Part shown: positions 1 to 7,202 of the stretch, piece after piece
Layout of the letters: every line of letters begins with the position of its first letter
How positions within the stretch are numbered: position 1 is the first letter of the stretch
Assembly (NCBI GenBank): GCA_035942915.1
Contig: DASZCR010000133.1
Coordinates: 1 to 13,913, forward strand
DNA length: 13,913 nucleotides
Direction of reading: 5' to 3'
Source: DASZCR01 sp035942915
GTDB lineage: Bacteria > Acidobacteriota > Blastocatellia > Pyrinomonadales > Pyrinomonadaceae
The notes under the pieces: generated by a model
What the model was told of the DNA's origin: nothing
The model's input: the letters and a program-made list of their open reading frames with translations, nothing else
Databases searched by the model: none
Program-made: the position numbers and the translations under genes

Positions 1-454
1 GCTTCGAGTTGATCTGGTCGCGCGACGAGAGCGTGTGATCCAAATCCATGTCGCCCATCACGGCGCGCATGCCGGTGATGGTGAGCTGGACGATGCCGCC
101 GATGAGGTCGGCGATCTCATAGACGGCCTTGATGGGGTCGGTGATCTGCCAGTAGACGACCGAGTCGACGTGGATGGTCACGTTGTCGCGCGTGATGACG
201 GGCTGCGGCGGGAGGTCGATGAACTGCTCGCGCAAATCAATCGAGGCGAGCCCCGGCCGCACGTTCGTCCAGTAGACGCCGCGCGGCTTGTCGAGGAAAG
301 GCACGATGATGTTGAGGCCGCTTCCGGCCACGCGGCTGAAACGTCCCAGACGCTCAATCAGCATCACGGTCGCCTGCGGCACTATCTTGATGGTCTTGGC
401 CGCGACGACCATCACGGCGAGGGCGAGGAAAACGAGGAGAATCAGGGGTGTCAT
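1..454 (-). CDS. SPFH/band-7 (stomatin-like) membrane protein, N-terminal 151 residues, cut by window edge
   Basis: The protein starts at the ATG at 454-452 and stays open to the left edge. Residues 2-17 are a hydrophobic N-terminal membrane anchor. A typical SPFH start follows: IVPQATVMLIERLGRF (about residues 23-38), then GLNIIVPFLDK, LREQFIDLPPQPVITRDN, VHVDSVVYWQITDP-like strands and YEIADL near residues 112-117. Members of this family (stomatin, paraslipin, QmcA, HflK/C) form membrane-bound oligomeric scaffolds linked to membrane quality control and proteases; a specific partner cannot be read here. GGAGG lies 8 nt before the ATG, a good ribosome-binding site. The amidase gene ends 93 bp upstream on the same strand, so cotranscription is possible. 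NfeD-like partners of this family would lie outside the window. The family call is firm; the subfamily is open because the C-terminal two thirds is missing. Confidence 0.9.
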   Translation of the reverse strand, partial: MTPLILLVFLALAVMVVAAKTIKIVPQATVMLIERLGRFSRVAGSGLNIIVPFLDKPRGVYWTNVRPGLASIDLREQFIDLPPQPVITRDNVTIHVDSVVYWQITDPIKAVYEIADLIGGIVQLTITGMRAVMGDMDLDHTLSSRDQINSK

Positions 455-520
455 GTGTAAAGCCTCCGTACTTGATGAAGCACCGGGATAAAGAAACGAG
501 ACGTGCAACGGGTCGGCCTC

Positions 521-552
521 AGCCGGACTATATCGGCGCAAGCCAGACTATA
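521..552. repeat. Two 12-bp direct repeats, 20-bp period
   Basis: AGCCGGACTATA at 521-532 recurs as AGCCAGACTATA at 541-552, one mismatch apart and offset by exactly 20 bp. The right copy overlaps the stop codon of the amidase gene; the left lies in the 93-bp gap before the SPFH gene. Read on the minus strand each copy begins TATAGT, which resembles a -10 hexamer. It may be an operator-like tandem or chance. Confidence 0.4.
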
Positions 553-1972
553 ACGGATTCGCGTCGTCGTTTGAAGGAGTCTCGTGCAAGGCCGCATCGT
601 CGCCGCCGCACGCCGCTTCGACGATGAGCGCGGCCGACAACACTTCGCGTTCCTCGAAGGGACGACCGACGAGTTGGACGCCGACCGGCAAGCCCTCGCG
701 CGTCCGCCCGACCGGCACGCACACGGCCGGAAGGTCGAAGGCGTTGAACGCCTGCGCATGTGCGAAGGCGCGGAAGGTGCTGAGCGTCGCGCCACCGACC
801 TCGACCGCGCGCGTGTCGTGCGCGTAAGCGGCGACCGCGCCGACGGGCGCGACCAGAAGCGGCGTGTCCTCCATCCACGCGAGCAGTTCCGCGCGCAGAC
901 GGTCGCGCTCCGCCCACGCGTCGAAGTATTCGTCGAGGCTCGGCGACGCGGCGCGTGCGGCGCGTTCGAGCAAGAGACGCGCCACCTGTCCGGCCTCCGC
1001 CTCGCGTCCGGCGTAAGCGGCGCGAACGAGCCTCTGTGTCGGGTACGCGAAGAGCTTCGTCCATACTTCGCCGCCGCGATTGACGTGCGGCGGATGCCGC
1101 TCCGAGACATCAAGCCCTGCCTCTGCGAGCGCACGCGCGGCGCGCTCGACCGCACGGCGCATTTCATGCGAGACGGGAGTCGTGCCGTCGTCTGCGTACC
1201 ATGCGACGCGACGCCCGCGAAGATTCTGCGCGGCGCGTTCGTGCGCTTCGTCTTCGTGTGACGCCGTCTGATGAGAGCCGGTCAGCACGTCGAACAACAA
1301 GGAGAGGTCTGCGACGCGGCGAGCGATGGGGCCGAGGCTCGCGCCCAACGCGAACGCGCCCTCGACCGGCGGAAAATGGCCTGCGCCGGGAATGCGTCCG
1401 GCCGTCGCCTTCAGACCCGCGACGCCGCAGAAGTGCGCGGGGATGCGTATCGAGCCGACGAGGTCGCTGCCGAGACTCGCCGCCGCAAGATGCGCGGCCA
1501 CTGCCGACGCACATCCGCCGCTCGAACCGCCCGGCGTGAGACGCGCGTCGTGCGGGTGGTTCGTGCGCCCGAAGACTGGATTGTCGGCCGTGTAGTCGAG
1601 CGCGCTCTCGGACGGGTTGGTCTTGCCGATGATGAGCGCGCCCGCCGCGCGCAGGCGCGCAACGGCCGCCGCGTCCCTGTCGGGCACAAAGTCGGCGCGC
1701 ATCCGCATCCCGTAGGTTGTGCGCAGGCCGCGCGTCTCAATCGTGTCCTTGACCGTTAAGGGCACGCCGTAGAGAGCGCCCCTCTCCTGCACAGACTCGA
1801 CTGCGCGCGCACGTTCGAGCGCGTCTGGCGCGAGCGTCACAATCGCATTGAGATGCGGATTCAGACGCGCGATACGCTCAAGGTAAGCCTCGACCACTTC
1901 GACCGGCGAGACCTCGCGCCGCCGCGTCAGCGCGGCCAGACGCGCCGCCGAAAAGCTGGTTAAATCATCCAT
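548..1972 (-). CDS. Amidase-signature family hydrolase (GatA/FAAH-like), 474 aa
   Basis: An amidase-signature enzyme that would hydrolyse an amide bond in an unknown small substrate; free-standing members are not GatA, and no gatB or gatC is nearby. The Ser-cisSer-Lys triad is complete by spacing: Lys75 in PLTVKDTIETRG, Ser150 in TPGGSSGG and nucleophile Ser174 in GSDLVGSIRIPA. The 75- and 24-residue spacings match those of FAAH (K142, S217, S241). Length is normal. The usual Gly-Gly before the nucleophile is Val-Gly here (Val172). Starting at the ATG at 1972 gives the standard N-terminus (LTSFSAARLAAL, then EVSPVEVVEAYLERI); no Shine-Dalgarno sequence is visible. The gene lies 21 bp behind the LysR gene on the same strand, so the regulator probably shares its transcript and may control it. 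No signal peptide, so probably cytoplasmic. Substrate unknown. Confidence 0.93.
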   Translation of the reverse strand: MDDLTSFSAARLAALTRRREVSPVEVVEAYLERIARLNPHLNAIVTLAPDALERARAVESVQERGALYGVPLTVKDTIETRGLRTTYGMRMRADFVPDRDAAAVARLRAAGALIIGKTNPSESALDYTADNPVFGRTNHPHDARLTPGGSSGGCASAVAAHLAAASLGSDLVGSIRIPAHFCGVAGLKATAGRIPGAGHFPPVEGAFALGASLGPIARRVADLSLLFDVLTGSHQTASHEDEAHERAAQNLRGRRVAWYADDGTTPVSHEMRRAVERAARALAEAGLDVSERHPPHVNRGGEVWTKLFAYPTQRLVRAAYAGREAEAGQVARLLLERAARAASPSLDEYFDAWAERDRLRAELLAWMEDTPLLVAPVGAVAAYAHDTRAVEVGGATLSTFRAFAHAQAFNAFDLPAVCVPVGRTREGLPVGVQLVGRPFEEREVLSAALIVEAACGGDDAALHETPSNDDANPL

Positions 1973-1993
1973 AAGCGACGGGAGTAGTGTTGA

Positions 1994-2875
1994 TTACTTT
2001 GTGAGCAGTTCGATGAACTTGCGCGCGGCCGTGCTGAGCGTGCGGTCGCTGCGGTAGATGATGCCGACCGAGCGCGTCCATTCAGGCTCGGAGAGCGGCA
2101 CGACGGCGAGTTGCCCCGTCCGCTGTTCGTCGAGCACGGAAGGGCGCGGGACGATGGCGAGGCCGAGTCCGACTTCGACGGCGCGCTTAATCGTCTCGAT
2201 GTTATCGAACTCGGCCGCGCGTCGTACGGAGACGCCGTGTGCGCGCAGGATTTTGTCGGTCGCGCGGCGCGTCGGGATGTCGCGCTCGAAGAGGACAAAG
2301 TCTTGGTCTTGGAGGTCTGTCGCGCGCAGTTTGCGCCGTTTGGCGAAGGCGTGCGCGGGCGGGCAGATGAGCACGAGGCGGTCGCCGCCGAGCGGCACGA
2401 TTTCGAGTCCTCGCCGCTTCTCCGGGTAGGCCACCACGCCGAGGTCAACCGCGCCGCTTAACACGTCGCGCACGACGCGCGTCGTGCGACTGTATTCGAG
2501 GTCGATTTTCGCCTGCGGGTAGAGCGACATGAACTGGCGGACGTGGTGCGGCAGTTCGTGCAGGCCGACGCTGTAGACGGTTGCCACACGGACGCGCCCG
2601 CTGACCGTTCCTGAAAGCTGCCGCATGCTCTCCTGCAAAGAGGCGTAGGCTCTGAGCACCTCGCGGCTCGCCTGATAAAAAGCCTCGCCCGCCTCCGTCA
2701 GACTCACCTCGCGGCGTCCGCGCACGCGCTCCAACAGACGCCGTTTGAACTTCTCTTCGAGGCCGCGCACCTGCTGGCTGACGGCCGATTGCGTGACGAA
2801 GTTGCGCTCGGCCGCCTGCGAAAAACTCTGCGTCTCGACGAGGTCGCAAAAGATTTTAAGGGTTTCTACCTGCAC
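1994..2875 (-). CDS. LysR-type transcriptional regulator, 293 aa
   Basis: A normal-length LysR regulator. Residues 1-60 are the winged HTH: METLKIFCDLVETQSF-type first helix (here VETLKIFCDLVETQSF), then SQAAERNFVTQSAVSQQV and LEEKFKRRLLER. Residues from about 90 onward form the periplasmic-binding-protein-like effector domain (GRVRVATVYSVGLHELP, then DLGVVAYPEK and VEVGLGLAIVPRPSV). LysR proteins sense a small ligand and bind operators as tetramers; the ligand is unknown, although the effector domain faintly recalls the CysB/Cbl branch. The start is GTG at 2875; an in-frame stop lies seven codons upstream, so no longer start is possible. No Shine-Dalgarno is seen. A TATAAT box ends 7 nt before the GTG, which suggests a leaderless mRNA. 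The co-directional amidase follows after 21 bp, unlike the usual divergent LysR arrangement. Confidence 0.94.
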   Translation of the reverse strand: MQVETLKIFCDLVETQSFSQAAERNFVTQSAVSQQVRGLEEKFKRRLLERVRGRREVSLTEAGEAFYQASREVLRAYASLQESMRQLSGTVSGRVRVATVYSVGLHELPHHVRQFMSLYPQAKIDLEYSRTTRVVRDVLSGAVDLGVVAYPEKRRGLEIVPLGGDRLVLICPPAHAFAKRRKLRATDLQDQDFVLFERDIPTRRATDKILRAHGVSVRRAAEFDNIETIKRAVEVGLGLAIVPRPSVLDEQRTGQLAVVPLSEPEWTRSVGIIYRSDRTLSTAARKFIELLTK

Positions 2876-2882
2876 GCCTTCG

Positions 2883-2912
2883 ATTATAAGTTTTGCTCAA
2901 CATCTGACGCAA
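2883..2912 (-). promoter_or_regulatory. Sigma70-type promoter of the lysR-amidase unit
   Basis: On the minus strand TTGCGT (2912-2907) is followed after 18 nt by a perfect TATAAT (2888-2883). The -10 box ends 7 nt before the GTG start of the LysR gene, so transcription should begin at or within a base of the start codon. The -35 matches the consensus at only three positions. Confidence 0.6.
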
Positions 2913-2994
2913 GATTTTTCATTTAACCTTATATGCCTTTCCGGCTTAAAATTGCGTTTCAGGGAGACTTCGGAGAGATGGCAATGCGGCACAT

Positions 2995-3041
2995 AGGGGC
3001 GCAGGCGCGGCCGGCAGCGCGCAGGAAGGAGGCGCGCCCCT
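2995..3041. other. GC-rich inverted repeat upstream of the sdh promoter
   Basis: AGGGGCGC at 2995-3002 pairs perfectly with GCGCCCCT at 3034-3041; the 31-nt interior is itself GC-rich (GCGCGG...GCGCGC). TAACTTTT follows on the plus strand. It resembles a terminator, but no gene ends here, so it may be an operator or insulating structure. The rest of the 2876-3190 gap holds the two promoters and a 10-bp palindrome, CCCGGCCGGG, at 3120-3129 in the sdh leader. Confidence 0.35.
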
Positions 3042-3048
3042 CTAACTT

Positions 3049-3076
3049 TTGCATTTCCGGCGTCACTCTATATAAT
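3049..3076 (+). promoter_or_regulatory. Sigma70-type promoter of sdhCAB
   Basis: TTGCAT (3049-3054), a 16-nt spacer and a perfect TATAAT (3071-3076) lie upstream of sdhC. The predicted start near 3083 leaves a leader of about 108 nt. The -35 keeps only TTG of the consensus, as do the other promoters proposed in this window except mdh and umuD. Confidence 0.6.
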
Positions 3077-3190
3077 CCCCCTCGTCCGTTTCAATCCAGA
3101 AAATCTGTTCGCCGAGCGCCCCGGCCGGGAAGTCGCGCCACAGAGAGCGCACGCACCGTTCCGGTCGCGGATGGGAGCACATCTTGAGCT

Positions 3191-3874
3191 ATGGCCGTCC
3201 GTCTCAGTAAAACTTTCGTCCTGCGCAAGTTGCATCAGCTTTCGGGAATCGTGCCCATCGGCGCGTTTCTTCTCGAACACCTCTACACCAACTCGAAGGC
3301 GGCACACCCTGAACACGGCCAGCAGCACTTTAACGAAGCCGTCAGCGACCTTCAGGCGATGCCCTACATCCTCCTGTTGGAAATCGGGCTGATTTTCATC
3401 CCGCTGCTCTACCACGCCATCTACGGGATGGTGATGACGTGGGAGGCGCGCCCGAACAATCTCAACTACCCATACCCGCGCAACTGGTTCTACACCATCC
3501 AGCGCGCGACGGGCGTCGTCCTCTTCTTCTTCATCCTCTTTCACGTGCTCAACTTCCGCTTCGGCATGATACCGGGCTTAAACGAGAAGTCGGTGGCGCA
3601 TTATCCCGGAGAGGCTTATCAGATAGTGGCCGCAGAGTTCCGCATGTGGTGGATTTTCCTCATCTACCTCGTCGGCATCTTTTCGACCATCTGGCACTTC
3701 GCCAACGGCATCTGGCTCTTCGCCGTCGACTGGGGCATCGTCATCGGCGAACGCGCGCAGAGGCTTACGGGCTACGCCTGCATCGGCATCGGCCTCGTGC
3801 TCTTTGCCTTCTGGGTCAACGTCGCGGTCGCCTTCGTCCGCCCCGGCGGTCTGTTAGGAGGGATACTTTACTGA
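3191..3874 (+). CDS. sdhC: Succinate dehydrogenase cytochrome b558 subunit, type B, 227 aa
   Basis: The membrane anchor of succinate:quinone oxidoreductase: it passes electrons from the iron-sulfur subunit to quinone through two b hemes. Five hydrophobic segments are visible (about residues 15-33, 57-81, 104-122, 153-172 and 195-216). All four heme-ligand histidines of the Bacillus subtilis-type anchor can be placed: His30 (LLEHLYTN), His75 (LLYHAIYG), His118 (LFHVLNF) and His169 (WHFANGIW). Arg-rich FVLRKLHQLSG near the N-terminus is also typical. One polypeptide with two hemes marks the type-B enzyme, generally menaquinone-linked. The ATG at 3191 gives the usual N-terminus; the best Shine-Dalgarno (GGGAG) lies 13 nt upstream, rather far. 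First gene of the sdhCAB operon; it stops 1 bp before sdhA. Confidence 0.96.
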   Translation: MAVRLSKTFVLRKLHQLSGIVPIGAFLLEHLYTNSKAAHPEHGQQHFNEAVSDLQAMPYILLLEIGLIFIPLLYHAIYGMVMTWEARPNNLNYPYPRNWFYTIQRATGVVLFFFILFHVLNFRFGMIPGLNEKSVAHYPGEAYQIVAAEFRMWWIFLIYLVGIFSTIWHFANGIWLFAVDWGIVIGERAQRLTGYACIGIGLVLFAFWVNVAVAFVRPGGLLGGILY

Positions 3875-3875
3875 G

Positions 3876-5897
3876 ATGGCAGGACAAAACGGCATCAGGA
3901 TAGCTATCGTCGGCGGCGGACTGGCAGGTCTCGCGGCGGCCATGAAGATTGCCGAGGCGGGTCACTCCGTCGACCTCTTCTCGGTCGTCCCCGTCAAACG
4001 CTCGCACTCGGTCTGCGCGCAGGGCGGCATCAACGGCGCCGTCAACACCAAAGGCGAAGGCGATTCGACTTGGGAGCACTTCGACGACACGGTCTACGGC
4101 GGCGACTTTCTCGCCAACCAGCCGCCCGCCAAAGCCATGTGCGAGATGGCTCCGTCGATTATCTACCTCTTCGACCGCATGGGCGTTCCCTTCTCGCGCA
4201 CGCGCGAAGGGCTGCTCGACTTCCGGCGCTTCGGCGGCACCAAACACCACCGCACGGCCTTCGCCGGAGCATCGACCGGCCAACAACTGCTCTACGCGCT
4301 CGACGAACAGGTGCGCCGCTTCGAGGTTGCGGGCAAGGTCAAAAAGTATGAAGGATGGGAGATGATGTCGCTCGTCCTCGACGACCATCAGGTCTGTCGC
4401 GGACTGGTGGCGATGGAGCGCGCCTCGCTTGAGTTGAAGGCTTTTCCGGCCGACGCCGTGATTATGGCGACCGGCGGCCCCGGCCTCATCTTCGGCAAGT
4501 CTACGAACTCGATGGTCTGCACAGGTTCGGCCGTCGCCGCCTGCTATCAACAAGGCGCGCGCTACGCCAACGGCGAGTTCATACAGGTTCACCCGACTTC
4601 GATTCCGGGCGAAGACAAACTGCGTCTGATGTCCGAGTCTGCGCGCGGAGAGGGCGGGCGCGTCTGGGTTCCGCGCCAGCAAGGTGATAAACGCGCGCCG
4701 TCTTCGATACCGGAGAAGGAGCGCTGGTATTTCCTCGAAGAGAAGTATCCGGCCTACGGCAACCTCGTCCCGCGCGACATCGCCACGCGCGAAATCTTTC
4801 AGGTCTGTCTCGACGGCTACGGCGTCGGCGGCGACAATCAGGTCTATCTCGACCTGACGCACATCGACGCCGCCACCCTCGACCGCAAGCTCGGCGCGAT
4901 TCTGGAAATCTACGAGATGTTCGTCGGCGACGACCCGCGCCACGTCCCGATGAGAATCTTCCCCGGCGTCCATTATTCGATGGGCGGCCTCTGGGTTGAC
5001 TTCGAGCAGCGCACCAACATTCCGGGGCTGCTCGCCGCAGGCGAGTGCGACTACTCCATTCACGGCGCAAATAGACTCGGCGCAAACTCGCTCGTCAGTT
5101 GCGTCTACGGCGGCTTCGTCGCTGCGCCTGCGGCCATCGAGTTCGCCAAAAACGTCGCGCGCAACGGCTCAAACGGCTCGCGCCTCTACGAATCCGAACT
5201 CAAACGCCAGCAGGAAATCAACGACGGACTCATCAAACAGACCGGCAACGAGAATCAGTATGTCATCCACGAAGAGATGGGCAAGTTGATGACCGACAAC
5301 GTGACGGTCGTGCGCTACAACGACAAGTTGCAGGCCACCGACTACAAGTTACAGGAGTTGCAGGAACGCTACCGTCGCATCTCCATCAACGACTCGAACA
5401 TGTGGGCGACGATGTCTCTGCCGCACGCGCGCCAACTCAAGAACATGCTCGACCTCGCGCGCGTCATCACGCTCGGCGCACTCAACCGCAACGAGTCGCG
5501 CGGCGCACACTACAAGCCGGACTTCCCGCAACGCGACGACGAGAATTTCCTCAAGACCACCATCGCCGAATACTCCGGCGAAGGCCCCGTCCTCTCCTAC
5601 GAGCCTGTCGATGTGTCGCTCATCCGCCCACGCAAGCGCGACTACAGCAAGGGCAAACAGGAGAAGCAGGCCGAGGCCGCAACGGCCGGTGCCGCCGGTT
5701 CGACGCTTCCCATGAAGGACGGTGCGTCGCAGGTTCCGCAGGAGGGCTGGGAGCAGAAGCCGAGAGATTTGACGGGGCCGGCGGTCTGGAATCAGAACAA
5801 GGAGCAGGTCAGGGATGTCAATCACGGCGAGGCCGAGACGCGCCGCGAACAAGGCAAGGGATTAGAAGACGCAGGGGGTAAATCAGACGAGGTATGA
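3876..5897 (+). CDS. sdhA: Succinate dehydrogenase flavoprotein subunit, 673 aa
   Basis: The catalytic subunit that oxidises succinate to fumarate in the TCA cycle. Residues 7-30 form the FAD Rossmann motif (IRIAIVGGGLAGLAAAMK). His44 in RSHSVCAQGGING is the expected site of covalent FAD. Active-site residues fit the family: His239 (HPTSIPG), Arg257 (SARGEGG), His366 (GVHYSMGG) and Arg400 (HGANRLGANS). The flavin, capping and helical domains are complete to about residue 588, where the usual VSLIRPRKRDY-type end occurs. A Gln/Glu/Lys/Gly-rich tail of about 80 residues then follows (591-673) with no fold I recognise. AGGAGG lies 13 nt before the ATG, inside the end of sdhC. The stop overlaps the sdhB start (ATGA), suggesting translational coupling. 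Confidence 0.97.
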   Translation: MAGQNGIRIAIVGGGLAGLAAAMKIAEAGHSVDLFSVVPVKRSHSVCAQGGINGAVNTKGEGDSTWEHFDDTVYGGDFLANQPPAKAMCEMAPSIIYLFDRMGVPFSRTREGLLDFRRFGGTKHHRTAFAGASTGQQLLYALDEQVRRFEVAGKVKKYEGWEMMSLVLDDHQVCRGLVAMERASLELKAFPADAVIMATGGPGLIFGKSTNSMVCTGSAVAACYQQGARYANGEFIQVHPTSIPGEDKLRLMSESARGEGGRVWVPRQQGDKRAPSSIPEKERWYFLEEKYPAYGNLVPRDIATREIFQVCLDGYGVGGDNQVYLDLTHIDAATLDRKLGAILEIYEMFVGDDPRHVPMRIFPGVHYSMGGLWVDFEQRTNIPGLLAAGECDYSIHGANRLGANSLVSCVYGGFVAAPAAIEFAKNVARNGSNGSRLYESELKRQQEINDGLIKQTGNENQYVIHEEMGKLMTDNVTVVRYNDKLQATDYKLQELQERYRRISINDSNMWATMSLPHARQLKNMLDLARVITLGALNRNESRGAHYKPDFPQRDDENFLKTTIAEYSGEGPVLSYEPVDVSLIRPRKRDYSKGKQEKQAEAATAGAAGSTLPMKDGASQVPQEGWEQKPRDLTGPAVWNQNKEQVRDVNHGEAETRREQGKGLEDAGGKSDEV

Positions 5898-6682
5898 GCA
5901 CGCACACACAGAGCACACACGGCAACGTCCAGCGCGCCGCCCCGAAACAGGTCGAGATTCGCATCCGCCGCCGCGACCGTCCCGACGCGCCGCAGCGTTG
6001 GGAAGAGTTTCAGATTCCCTACCGCCCGAATCTCAACATCATCTCGTGCCTGATGGAGATTCGCAAAAACCCTGTCACCAAGGACGGACGCCCGACGACG
6101 CCTCCCGTCTGGGACATGAACTGTCTCGAACAGGTCTGCGGCATCTGCACGATGGTCATCAACGGGCGCGTCCGACAGTCTTGCTCCGCCCTCGTAGACC
6201 AGTTGGAGCAGCCCATCACGCTCGAACCGATGTCGAAATTTCCGAACGTCCGCGACCTCGTCGTTGACCGCACGGAGATGTTCGAGCATCTCAAGCGGGT
6301 CAAGGCGTGGGTCGAGATTGACGGCACATACGACCTCGGCCCCGGCCCCAAGATGTCGCCTGAGGAAGTGGCCGAACGCTACGCCTACTCGCGCTGCATG
6401 ACCTGTGGCTGCTGCCTCGAAGCCTGCCCGCAATACGGCGACGGCAACTACATCGGCCCGCAGGCCATCGCGCAGGTGCGCTACCAGAACATGCACCCGA
6501 CCGGCAAAATCACGCGCGACGAGCGGCTCGAAGGCATCGTCGGCGACGACGGCATCACCAACTGCGGCAATGCACAGAACTGCGTCCGCGTCTGTCCCAT
6601 GTCCATCCCGCTCACGAAAGCCATCTACGAGGAGAACCGCGAAACAGTCATCTACGGGCTCTTCGGCTGGCTCAAACGCTAG
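5894..6682 (+). CDS. sdhB: Succinate dehydrogenase iron-sulfur subunit, 262 aa
   Basis: Carries electrons from SdhA to the heme anchor through three clusters, all with ligands in place. [2Fe-2S]: Cys77, Cys82, Cys85 and Cys97 (NCLEQVCGICTM, then RQSC). [4Fe-4S]: Cys168, Cys171, Cys174 (CMTCGCC) plus Cys234. [3Fe-4S]: Cys178, Cys224 and Cys230 (NCGNAQNCVRVCP). The N-terminal ferredoxin-like half and C-terminal alpha-helical half have normal lengths. A hydrophilic start of about 17 residues (MSTHTQSTHG...) precedes the first strand. The ATG overlaps the sdhA stop by 4 bp. Last gene of the operon; a hairpin terminator begins 26 bp after its TAG stop. Confidence 0.97.
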   Translation: MSTHTQSTHGNVQRAAPKQVEIRIRRRDRPDAPQRWEEFQIPYRPNLNIISCLMEIRKNPVTKDGRPTTPPVWDMNCLEQVCGICTMVINGRVRQSCSALVDQLEQPITLEPMSKFPNVRDLVVDRTEMFEHLKRVKAWVEIDGTYDLGPGPKMSPEEVAERYAYSRCMTCGCCLEACPQYGDGNYIGPQAIAQVRYQNMHPTGKITRDERLEGIVGDDGITNCGNAQNCVRVCPMSIPLTKAIYEENRETVIYGLFGWLKR

Positions 6683-6707
6683 GACTCCCCAACACACGAA
6701 ACACGCC

Positions 6708-6760
6708 CGCGTGGGGTGCGCGAAACTCTCGAAAACAGTGTCGCGCGCCCCACGCGTTTT
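6708..6760 (+). terminator. Rho-independent terminator of sdhCAB
   Basis: The arm at 6708-6722 (CGCGTGGGGTGCGCG) pairs with 6742-6756 over 15 positions, fourteen Watson-Crick and one G-U wobble. The loop is 19 nt and TTTTCT follows at 6757. It sits 26 bp after the sdhB stop. Confidence 0.75.
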
Positions 6761-7202
6761 CTCGCCCTGCAAGCCCTCACGCAGCACCTTTCGACGCGTC
6801 GTGAGATGCCCGCCAAACTCGTTGCAAATTTTCTTACATAGTCGATAAAAGCCAACATTATCAACAGTTAGGGTCGGTGCGAAAGATTTATCTCTTGCTT
6901 TCCAAATTCCTGCACGTTAACCTCTCGCCACATGAGGCCACCTCGCCGGGCTGAGTACTTTCCGGCGCTCATCAATAGACGAATGACAAAAGAGGCCGAC
7001 GCCACATGCGGCGACGGCTGGCGGACAGAAGAGAGATAGCCTGAGCGAGATAGCGTGTGTCTACAGGCTCGCTTCACACGTGCGGAGCGTGAGTCTGAGT
7101 AGGCTCGCTTCGGAAACTCGGCCGCATCTTTCATGAGCATGACGAACGCGTGCGGCGTTGCCTCGCTTGGCTCAAGGCGCGCCGCAGTGTTGGAAGGTCT
7201 CG
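6761..7202 (+). other. Gene-free intergenic region and possible long leader of the TPR-Fis-REC regulator
   Basis: About 440 bp with no convincing gene on either strand; it is more AT-rich at 6820-6915 than its surroundings. A weak promoter candidate for the downstream regulator is TTGCAA (6822-6827), 16 nt, GATAAA (6844-6849), which would leave a leader of roughly 350 nt. The leader contains a compact hairpin at 6995-7018: two 4-bp stems (GCCG/CGGC and CGCC/GGCG) flanking an A-A mismatch and closed by a 6-nt loop. A second possible stem, CGTGTG/CACACG, brackets the 15-nt stretch near 7055-7080, and AGGCTCGCTTC occurs twice between 7064 and 7112. I recognise no riboswitch or RNA family. Confidence 0.35.

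Noticed and set aside
3816..5063. A 415-aa minus-strand open frame across sdhA
   Set aside because: Antisense to the well-conserved sdhA; no recognisable motif and no ribosome-binding site.
5822..6787. A 321-aa minus-strand open frame across sdhB
   Set aside because: Antisense to sdhB, whose cluster cysteines are all present, and it runs through the sdh terminator.
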